Shown here piece by piece: positions 7,227 through 12,627 of a stretch of DNA of 12,627 nt. Numbering within the stretch: the stretch's first letter is position 1; the number at the start of each line of letters is the position of its first letter. The notes below the pieces were generated by a model. The model was not told where the DNA came from and searched no databases. It worked only from the letters and a program-made list of their open reading frames with translations. The stretch lies in the NCBI GenBank assembly GCA_028704125.1, contig JAQVLM010000036.1, positions 1 to 12,627 of the forward strand. Reading direction: 5' to 3'. This stretch comes from Opitutales bacterium. Lineage in GTDB: Bacteria > Verrucomicrobiota > Verrucomicrobiia > Opitutales > JAFGAQ01. The position numbers and the translations under genes were made by a program.

Positions 7227-8384
7227 ATGGTTCCTACTACAGTGAAGGACCCCACCCACAGGAAAAACGAATCCCAGCCCCGCAAGCGGATGGCGCTGCT
7301 TCTGTTCATTATTGCCACTGGGCTCGGACTGCTGAACTTCGGAATCATCCATACTGACGCGCTCGCCTCCGGACGTTCCCGCTACAATTGGAAGGATCCA
7401 TTCGTCAACGAGTTCACCGGGGCCTACTCCGCCGTTCTGCTGGTGCCGCTCATGATGTGGCTGTGGAAGAAGCGTCCCATCCACCGAAACTGGGCTACCG
7501 GCATTCCGCTGTATCTATTCGCCATCGTTTTCTTCGGGGCCACCCACACCACCCTGATGCACATGACCCGGCTCGTGCTGTATCCGATGATCGTGGGATA
7601 CCCATTTGACTATGGGGCACTTCCGTACCGATATCTCATGGAATTCCAGAAACAAGTGCTCTGGATTCCCGGGGTTTTCGGCCTGTTTGCCTTTATCGAC
7701 CAGATTCGCAGCAGCCAACACAACAAACTCATGGCAGCAAGGCTCCAATCCCGGCTCGCCCATACCCAACTCAACCAGTTGACCCAACAGATCAACCCGC
7801 ACTTCCTCTTCAACTCGCTCAACCTCATCTCCAGTAAGGTCTACGGGGATCCCGATGCGGCCGACCGCCTGATCGGAGAACTTGCTGACCTCCTGCGGGA
7901 CTCTCTGGACCTTGGCAAAAGGCCAGGAATTCCTCTTCAAGAGGAGCTCGGTTTTCTCGAAAAGTATCTGTCCATCATGATCGCCCGATTCGGGAACCGA
8001 ATCCTTGTCGAACGGCATATCGATCCGGAATCGCTTCCCACAATCGTCCCCTCAATGATCCTTCAGCCGGTGATCGAGAACTCCTTCAAACACCGCTTGG
8101 AGTCCCGGCTGGGCTCGATCCGGATCTCCATATCCACGCGGATGGTCCCACAAGGACTAGAAATCGAAATTCTCGACGCATTCACTCCCGCTGAAACCGC
8201 TGGCCATGCCTATCCGGACAGGTCCCGGCCCTCGGGAACCGGACTCTCGAATATCCGCGAACGCCTGCAATTGACCTACGGAGACCAAGCCCGACTGGAG
8301 GCCGCTCCGATTGATGATGACCATTTCAGGACCCTCATCCGCCTCCCTCTTGAATTTCCTCCCCTATGCCCGGACACGTACTGA
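7227..8384 (+). CDS. LytS-type sensor histidine kinase
   Basis: Membrane sensor kinase of 385 residues from ATG 7227. It has a basic N-terminus, then four hydrophobic segments (about 23-42, 64-80, 93-110 and 144-158) and no obvious periplasmic sensor domain. A short helical linker leads to the His_kinase domain: QQINPHFLFNSLNLIS (187-202) with the phosphate-accepting H192, the N box LQPVIENSFKH (279-289) and a final G box SGTGLSNIRERL (336-347). The G1 region reads ILDAFTPAE (315-323), without the usual D-x-G-x-G glycines, so ATP binding may be altered. The start is uncertain: in-frame starts exist from TTG 7152 to ATG 7290, and none has a clear Shine-Dalgarno. It overlaps the response regulator gene by 19 nt, which marks the two as cognate partners. 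The signal sensed is unknown; the acyltransferase upstream suggests a cell-envelope cue (inference). Confidence 0.87.
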   Translation: MVPTTVKDPTHRKNESQPRKRMALLLFIIATGLGLLNFGIIHTDALASGRSRYNWKDPFVNEFTGAYSAVLLVPLMMWLWKKRPIHRNWATGIPLYLFAIVFFGATHTTLMHMTRLVLYPMIVGYPFDYGALPYRYLMEFQKQVLWIPGVFGLFAFIDQIRSSQHNKLMAARLQSRLAHTQLNQLTQQINPHFLFNSLNLISSKVYGDPDAADRLIGELADLLRDSLDLGKRPGIPLQEELGFLEKYLSIMIARFGNRILVERHIDPESLPTIVPSMILQPVIENSFKHRLESRLGSIRISISTRMVPQGLEIEILDAFTPAETAGHAYPDRSRPSGTGLSNIRERLQLTYGDQARLEAAPIDDDHFRTLIRLPLEFPPLCPDTY

Positions 8385-9115
8385 TCATAGACGATGAAGC
8401 TCCCGCCAGATCGAAAATCATCCATTTTTTATCCAAATGCGATCCCGGGGTCACCGTGGACGAAGCACCTGACGGCCCATCGGCTGTCGACGCGATTGAA
8501 TCCCGAAAGTATGATGCCGCATTTCTGGATATTCAGATGCCCGGTATGACCGGATTCGAGGTCGTTTACAATGTGGGAATCGACCACATGCCTCCCTATA
8601 TCTTCGCAACCGCTTATGATGCCTATGCGATTCAGGCATTCGAGGCACACGCCATCGACTACCTTCTCAAGCCCTTCTCGTTCGATCGTTTCCAGCGTTC
8701 CTACCAACGCCTCCGCCAGTTATCCACTCCGAAGCTGGATTCAACCCCGGCTGACATGAATGGCGCTCTGGTTCAGATACGGGCGCATGCTGCTTTTCCC
8801 TGGCGCCTGGCCGTTCGGCAGGATGGCCGCACCCATCTGATCGATCCCGATCAAATCATATATGTGGAATCGGATGAACACTACCTCCGCTACCACATGG
8901 CCGATAGACAACTTTTCGAACGCGGATCGCTCAAAGAACTCCTTGCCAAACTAGACCCTGCCATCTTTCGACAAATCCACAAGAGCATCATCCTCAACCT
9001 GCGTTTCCTCAGGGAAATCGAACCCATCGCCCACGGGGATCAAAGCGCGCTCCTTTCCACCGGCCAACGGATCAACATCAGCCGCCGCTACAGCCACCAC
9101 CTCTCCGATCTCTGA
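8366..9115 (+). CDS. LytTR-family response regulator
   Basis: A DNA-binding response regulator of 249 residues. The receiver domain (4-115) has the acidic pair D9/D10, phosphoacceptor D55 in FLDIQMPGM (53-61), T82 in ATAYD (81-85) and K102 in YLLKPFS (99-105). After a linker, the C-terminal LytTR domain (about 145-249) shows LIDPDQIIYVES and the typical FRQIHKSIILNL stretch, then ISRRYSHHL. This class binds paired direct repeats and activates transcription when phosphorylated. The gene begins inside the kinase gene (19-nt overlap), giving tight co-expression. Likely targets include its own operon, whose upstream region has two 10-bp repeats 21 bp apart (5712-5742). No convincing terminator follows it. 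Confidence 0.93.
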   Translation: MPGHVLIIDDEAPARSKIIHFLSKCDPGVTVDEAPDGPSAVDAIESRKYDAAFLDIQMPGMTGFEVVYNVGIDHMPPYIFATAYDAYAIQAFEAHAIDYLLKPFSFDRFQRSYQRLRQLSTPKLDSTPADMNGALVQIRAHAAFPWRLAVRQDGRTHLIDPDQIIYVESDEHYLRYHMADRQLFERGSLKELLAKLDPAIFRQIHKSIILNLRFLREIEPIAHGDQSALLSTGQRINISRRYSHHLSDL

Positions 9116-9193
9116 CACTCAGGACAGCCTTCAATCCCGCCATGCCTTTGGCGAAATCGCGGTCCAAATCGCGTAGGCCGTTCTCCATTGGCA

Positions 9194-9202
9194 TGTTACA
9201 AT
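9194..9202 (+). promoter_or_regulatory. Possible extended -10 promoter for the RlpA-like gene
   Basis: TGTTACAAT fits an extended -10 (TG, one base, TACAAT), about 110 nt upstream of the preferred lipoprotein start. No good -35 is present 17 bp upstream. Upstream lies a short direct repeat AAATCGCG (9154-9161 and 9166-9173, period 12). Weak, by-eye call. Confidence 0.25.
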
Positions 9203-9314
9203 ATTACCCACAGCTATCTGATCAATGACTACAACTTGGGTCGCCTCTCCACATAAGGCCGGGAAAGGTTCAGGTTGCATGCGCGTCTTCTTTCTCCAGC
9301 ATTGGGGTTTCGAC

Positions 9315-9824
9315 ATGCTTTTTCGAAACCTCATCGTCAGTTCAGTCATCGCAGCTGTAAGCTGCTCGGACAAACCGTCCAACCTGGATCATGCGCCTGA
9401 TGTCGACTTTGACGTATCGGGCCTTGAGGAAAACATTCCGGACACGGTGATCCGGAGCAAAGGAGGCAACCGGTCGCCCTACGAAGTCAACGGGGTTCAG
9501 TATGAAATCCTACCGACCAGCATAGGATACCGCCAAACTGGTCTGGCATCCTGGTATGGGATGAAATACCATGGTCGCCCTACGGCAAACGGTGAGGTTT
9601 TTGACGTATTCCGCCTCACTGCAGCACACCCGACTTTGCCGATTCCATGCTATGCCAGGGTCACCAATCTCGCGAATGGACAGTCCACAATCGTTAGAAT
9701 CAATGACCGCGGACCCTTCGTAGCCGGTCGGATTCTGGATCTGTCCTGGGCTGCCGCCAGAAAAATCGGGATGGAGGAGGCCGGTTTGGCCGAAGTGGAA
9801 ATCGAAGTGCTCGCCGGCTCCTGA
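9315..9824 (+). CDS. rlpA: RlpA-family septal ring lytic transglycosylase, putative lipoprotein
   Basis: Double-psi beta-barrel protein of 169 residues. RlpA proteins are envelope lipoproteins that, where studied, cleave peptidoglycan strands lacking stem peptides, often at the division septum. The family signature is complete: GLASWYGMKYHGRPTANGE (76-94), TAAHPTLP (102-109), ARVTNLANG (114-122), VRINDRGPFVAGRILDLS (127-144) and AAARKIGM (146-153). H105 and D131 sit where the catalytic His and Asp of Pseudomonas aeruginosa RlpA lie. Residues 1-16 form a short signal peptide ending AAVSC, so C17 could be lipidated, though position -3 (Ala) is less usual. ATG 9315 is chosen because it places the signal peptide at the terminus; the frame is open back to 9225 and ATG 9279 is also possible. 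No SPOR domain follows, so this is the short form of the family. It stands alone, convergent with the next gene. Confidence 0.88.
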   Translation: MLFRNLIVSSVIAAVSCSDKPSNLDHAPDVDFDVSGLEENIPDTVIRSKGGNRSPYEVNGVQYEILPTSIGYRQTGLASWYGMKYHGRPTANGEVFDVFRLTAAHPTLPIPCYARVTNLANGQSTIVRINDRGPFVAGRILDLSWAAARKIGMEEAGLAEVEIEVLAGS

Positions 9825-9860
9825 TGGATCAAAACTTTCAATCTGACTGTTACGCATCCA

Positions 9861-10295
9861 TCACCCGTCACTGAAAGGATTATCGGTCCGGCTGGCTTCA
9901 AAATACCAATGATTATACCAGCTGTCAGGATCTTCTATCGGATCTGAGGGAACCCGCAATTGGTAGCCATCCATGAAATCGATCCGTAGAGAACCATCCG
10001 CGTCCGCACCTATCTTCTGAATGCAACTCTCTGACACTTCCGCAAATCGGCCAGCCCAGATTCTGAAAGCCGTATCACTTTCAGCCGAACCAGGATTCGG
10101 GCACGTATCCGATGATTCCGGTTGCTCTCCATTACAACACAGTCTCCACGGGAAATTAATCCAGAGATAGGCAGCACTTTTGTCATTGCGGTCAAGCATC
10201 AGCTTGATGCTGTTGGCTGCCAAAATGGTGAAACACCTCCTGCCACGAAGAAACGGGAGATGATCCTTGATAGAACTGTAGTCACGGGTAGACAT
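9861..10295 (-). CDS. Small hypothetical protein, DUF6188-like
   Basis: A soluble protein of 144 residues with no signal peptide or membrane segment. It has the pattern of small DUF6188-type proteins: a first half with a beta-rich motif around KLMLDRNDKSAAYLWINFPW (31-50), and a second half with a DGSLRIDF...GYQLRVPSD...SWY motif (about 99-127). That family assignment is by resemblance only, and no function is known to me. The central part (52-70) is rich in Cys, Pro and Ser. ATG 10295 is the first start. On the minus strand it is preceded by a small hairpin (10302-10314, stem of five) and no strong Shine-Dalgarno. It lies 55 nt downstream of the glycosyltransferase gene on the same strand and may be the last gene of the hemG cluster. 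It ends 36 nt from the convergent rlpA. Confidence 0.6.
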   Translation of the reverse strand: MSTRDYSSIKDHLPFLRGRRCFTILAANSIKLMLDRNDKSAAYLWINFPWRLCCNGEQPESSDTCPNPGSAESDTAFRIWAGRFAEVSESCIQKIGADADGSLRIDFMDGYQLRVPSDPIEDPDSWYNHWYFEASRTDNPFSDG

Positions 10296-10350
10296 GTTTG
10301 TAGGCTTTCAGCCTTACCGGACATCGATGAGACAAGCCCTGTCATCGAGT

Positions 10351-11289
10351 TTATGGATTATGCATCTTTCCATCGAGTTCCCGGATGCGGCAATAGATCT
10401 GGGTGAAGTAGGACATTTTGAGCAGAGCGAAGGCGAATCCAGCTGATCCGTCCATCCACCCGCCATAAACAAAGTAGCTCGCGAAGAAATAGACCACCCC
10501 GGTAAAAGGCGTGCGAATCAGACGATACTTGAGCTTTTGTTTCCAAGTCCAACGCGCCCTGACCGCAGGATCCCCGGAACTCTTGAGAAATCGGGCCGCT
10601 TCCCAAGATGCGTATTCGGCATGCTTCGCCATGTAGGGCCCAATCCCGCGAATGTCCCGATGATCGATTTTCGACCGGATGCTTCCGACCGGGCCTGTGA
10701 GAACCGGATGCTCGTGCACTTCCATGTCCAACGCGCTCCAGCGGTCCTCATCGATCCGTTCATACTCTCCCGCTCCCACCCTGAACAAGGCCAGTTTCTT
10801 CATCGGATACCCGCCCTTTAGCTTTCGCCCGAGGAAGTACACCGAGTAGCGCAACCAGAATCCCACATACCCGGTATCGGGCAACACCCGCCTCAATTCC
10901 TGCTTGAAATCCGGCGTCAGGAATTCATCCGCATCCAGGAACAGCACCCAGCGGGTCTCAGGAGTGTGCTCACGGAGGTACCAGTTCCGCTTCTTGGGAA
11001 ACCGTCCATTCCAACGGAAGTCCAACCAATCCACTCCGGGACGCCGGGCCAGTTCACGGGTTTCGTCCGTGCTTCCCGAATCGAGAACAACCACTTTTCT
11101 CGCAAAACCCGAGCCTATCGCATCCAGGCATCCGCCCAAGTGGCCCGCCTCGTTCAGCGTAGGAATCACGATCGTCAAATCCAGGGCTTCGAATGACGAT
11201 ACACCTCCATCTCCCATTACAGTAGCCCCAATTGTCGGCCCCTCATTCAGGAAATGCCGACGACTACCTGATGGATCCGGTCTATGCAT
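10351..11289 (-). CDS. Family 2 glycosyltransferase (WaaE/WcaA-like)
   Basis: A GT-A fold inverting glycosyltransferase of 312 residues that would transfer a sugar from a nucleotide-sugar to a lipopolysaccharide, exopolysaccharide or glycolipid acceptor on the inner face of the membrane. Motifs: LTIVIPTLNEAGHL (38-51), VVVLDSGSTDETREL (66-80), the metal-binding DAD in VLFLDADEFLTPDF (115-128), and the acceptor-site VHEHPVL (191-197). The C-terminus is hydrophobic (262-300) and probably sits on or in the membrane. ATG 11289 is preferred because AAGGA lies 8 nt upstream. ATG 11313 gives 8 more residues, and ATG 11217 would shorten the N-terminus to suit the conserved domain better. From 11289 it begins 33 nt after the hemG stop, so the two are probably co-transcribed. 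No other polysaccharide genes are next to it, so its pathway is unclear. Confidence 0.87.
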   Translation of the reverse strand: MHRPDPSGSRRHFLNEGPTIGATVMGDGGVSSFEALDLTIVIPTLNEAGHLGGCLDAIGSGFARKVVVLDSGSTDETRELARRPGVDWLDFRWNGRFPKKRNWYLREHTPETRWVLFLDADEFLTPDFKQELRRVLPDTGYVGFWLRYSVYFLGRKLKGGYPMKKLALFRVGAGEYERIDEDRWSALDMEVHEHPVLTGPVGSIRSKIDHRDIRGIGPYMAKHAEYASWEAARFLKSSGDPAVRARWTWKQKLKYRLIRTPFTGVVYFFASYFVYGGWMDGSAGFAFALLKMSYFTQIYCRIRELDGKMHNP

Positions 11290-11322
11290 CGAGTCATTCC
11301 TTGAATGGATCATGTGAAAGCA

Positions 11323-11865
11323 TCAGTCCTTCCCAAGGGAACAGCTCTCGGCAAACCGATCCGCAAAATCGTCCACCGCCTCCCAGTCCGTGAAATCCAC
11401 CACCGTGTCCTTCCCGTGAGGTCCGCCGCTGATGCTCATGATCATGTGCATCATGATCCGGTCAAAGAACCTGTACTTTGGAAAATCCACCTTACCCGGA
11501 AACACCGTTGCGAGGTCCGGCTTCCATTGGATCTTGTGCAGGAATTTCCGACAGTAGGGGTTCGTCTCAGGTGTGTTCTTGGCGGGTTTCCGAGCGGACA
11601 GGTTGATCGAGAAAAATGCATTCGGAATAGACCCGAGTTCCCGGGCATAGCGGTTGACGTACCGTTGCACCTCGGGGTGGTGAAATCCGTATCGGATGCT
11701 CGCACCCACCATCACAGCATCATACCCTGCCGGAGAACGCTGCTCGTCCCGCAGGCACACCGCGTCAACCGCTGCTCCCTTGGATTCAAGCCTTGCGGCG
11801 ATGCGCTCACTGATGCTCCGCGCATGCCCATCCGTTGTCCAATACGTCAACAGGATCTTTTTCAT
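11323..11865 (-). CDS. hemG: Menaquinone-dependent protoporphyrinogen IX oxidase (HemG type)
   Basis: A flavodoxin-like FMN protein of 180 residues, matching the 181 of Escherichia coli HemG. It oxidises protoporphyrinogen IX to protoporphyrin IX, the penultimate haem step, passing electrons to membrane quinones. Visible HemG features: FMN phosphate loop YWTTDGHARSIS (8-19), VGASIRYG (53-60), NLSARKPAKNTPETN (88-102) with YCRKFL (104-109) just after it, the long insert with YRFFDRIMMHMIMSISGG (131-148) that separates HemG from ordinary flavodoxins and is thought to touch the membrane, and FTDWEAV (158-164). ATG 11865 is chosen because MKKILL is the normal family start; the frame is open 21 codons further upstream. 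No strong Shine-Dalgarno is seen. It heads a minus-strand cluster with the glycosyltransferase. No other haem gene is in view. Confidence 0.93.
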   Translation of the reverse strand: MKKILLTYWTTDGHARSISERIAARLESKGAAVDAVCLRDEQRSPAGYDAVMVGASIRYGFHHPEVQRYVNRYARELGSIPNAFFSINLSARKPAKNTPETNPYCRKFLHKIQWKPDLATVFPGKVDFPKYRFFDRIMMHMIMSISGGPHGKDTVVDFTDWEAVDDFADRFAESCSLGKD

Positions 11866-11987
11866 ACAGAGTTCTTTAGCATAGGGATCGCCCACGCTCA
11901 ACAAGGATTCTTTCGAATCACTCCCCAATCGGTGAATATTTCCGGATGGATGCCCGTCTCTTGATCATAAATTTAACCCTAGCGAAC

Positions 11988-11993
11988 AAGGAG
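11988..11993 (+). promoter_or_regulatory. Strong ribosome binding site deciding the start at 12000
   Basis: AAGGAG lies six bases before ATG 12000. It selects this codon over in-frame starts from 11946, and the selected start places a clean signal peptide at the N-terminus. It is the best Shine-Dalgarno sequence in the window. Confidence 0.75.
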
Positions 11994-11999
11994 CAAATC

Positions 12000-12545
12000 A
12001 TGAATACAAATATCATAAAGTTGATCACAATAGCGGCATCCATAGTTGTTTCAACCTCATCCGCCCTTGCCCATCGCAATTCTTTCGATAGTTCATATGC
12101 TGTTTCCGTCACTCAAACGATCGAAAACCAGAGCAATAAACTACTCAAGGAGTTGAGAAAATCCGGATACCACGGTCACCCATCCGCCCGCTACCGCATG
12201 GCCGATCTGAAGGATGCTGCATCCGACCTGAGCTCGCTCTCGAACCGCCTGAAGCATGAGCTGCGTTATGCTCCAAACCCGCGGGAAATCCGCCGGCTCA
12301 CGACCGAAATTGAATCCAGAGCCCGCACGGTTTCCCGCCTGAGTGATGGAATGCGGATCAGCATGAAGGCATTCTCCCATGTCCGCACGATCGAGGAGCA
12401 GGTTCGCCGCATCGACAATGCGACTATCGCATTTCAAGCTCTGCCGCCCCCGCGCCACCATCGGGACAGCTACCGGAATGACCGGCATCCTGGACGGGGT
12501 CCACGCCCGGCACCTGAACCCTTCATCCATATCCGCATCCGCTGA
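12000..12545 (+). CDS. Secreted helical protein of unknown function
   Basis: I do not recognise this 181-residue protein. It begins with a typical signal peptide (MNTNIIKLITIAASIVVSTS, then SALA, likely cleaved after residue 24), so the mature protein should be periplasmic or secreted. No lipobox is present. Residues about 30-145 are polar and rich in Arg, Glu, Ser and Leu, with heptad-like spacing that suggests two or three long helices or a coiled coil (for example LSSLSNRLKHELR and IESRARTVSRLSDGM). The tail (about 150-181) is rich in Pro, His and Arg, low in complexity and probably disordered. The mature chain looks strongly basic. It is divergent from hemG and followed by a strong terminator, so it is probably a single-gene unit. 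It could be a stress or envelope-associated adaptor. Confidence 0.75.
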   Translation: MNTNIIKLITIAASIVVSTSSALAHRNSFDSSYAVSVTQTIENQSNKLLKELRKSGYHGHPSARYRMADLKDAASDLSSLSNRLKHELRYAPNPREIRRLTTEIESRARTVSRLSDGMRISMKAFSHVRTIEEQVRRIDNATIAFQALPPPRHHRDSYRNDRHPGRGPRPAPEPFIHIRIR

Positions 12546-12571
12546 ACCCCCACCCCGCAGCTTCAACCTTA

Positions 12572-12603
12572 AAACAACCGGACTCGAAAGCGTCCGGTTG
12601 TTT
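12572..12603 (+). terminator. Rho-independent terminator
   Basis: A perfect 12-bp stem (12572-12583 with 12592-12603, core AACAACCGGAC/GTCCGGTTGTT) closes an 8-nt loop and is followed by a broken T tract (TTTCGTTT counted from inside the stem). It lies 27 nt after the stop of the secreted helical protein and should end that transcript. The A run at its left side means it may also act on leftward transcripts. Confidence 0.85.
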
Positions 12604-12627
12604 CGTTTCCCGTCCATGGGAATCCCC

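Noticed and set aside
9117..9160. Terminator after the response regulator gene
   Set aside because: Only a 4-bp stem (CGCC/GGCG) without a T tract could be found.
11305..11964. 219-codon plus-strand frame opposite hemG
   Set aside because: It is antisense to a clear HemG sequence over almost its full length.
12141..12617. 158-codon minus-strand frame opposite the secreted protein gene
   Set aside because: It would run through the terminator stem, while the plus-strand gene has a signal peptide and a strong ribosome site.

Overview
The window is a stretch of chromosome from a Gram-negative-type bacterium. It carries an RlpA-like envelope protein, an OpgC-like membrane acyltransferase and a HemG-type oxidase. 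My best guess is Verrucomicrobiota (Opitutales-like), but this rests on general gene style and moderately high GC only, so it is low confidence. There are ten protein genes I can support. I see no tRNA, rRNA, CRISPR array, transposase or integrase.

Left part (1-5560, all on the minus strand). A GMP synthetase gene (guaA) keeps a complete ATP-pyrophosphatase and dimerisation half, but its glutaminase half is cut down to about 85-95 residues with no catalytic Cys/His/Glu. Upstream of it is a two-gene operon with an 8-nt overlap. The genes encode a Upf1/IGHMBP2-like superfamily 1 helicase and a UvrD/Rep-like superfamily 1 helicase whose N-terminal region looks like a NERD-type nuclease domain without its E-x-K residues. 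This pair is clearly poorer in GC than its neighbours and sits alone between housekeeping-type genes. It is the best candidate in the window for an undescribed, possibly defensive, nucleic-acid-processing system.

Middle part (5561-9115, plus strand). A regulatory intergenic region leads into an acyltransferase / LytS-type histidine kinase / LytTR response regulator operon. Two perfect 10-bp direct repeats exactly 21 bp apart lie upstream of the first gene. That is the arrangement that LytTR regulators bind, so autoregulation by the operon's own regulator is a testable idea.

Right part (9116-12627). This holds a small RlpA-family lipoprotein (plus), then a minus-strand cluster of hemG, a family 2 glycosyltransferase and a small DUF6188-like protein. 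Divergent from hemG is a secreted helical protein of unknown function, followed by a strong Rho-independent terminator.

How the parts fit: guaA serves purine synthesis and hemG haem synthesis. The acyltransferase, glycosyltransferase and RlpA proteins act at the cell envelope. The helicase pair appears to be an accessory insert.
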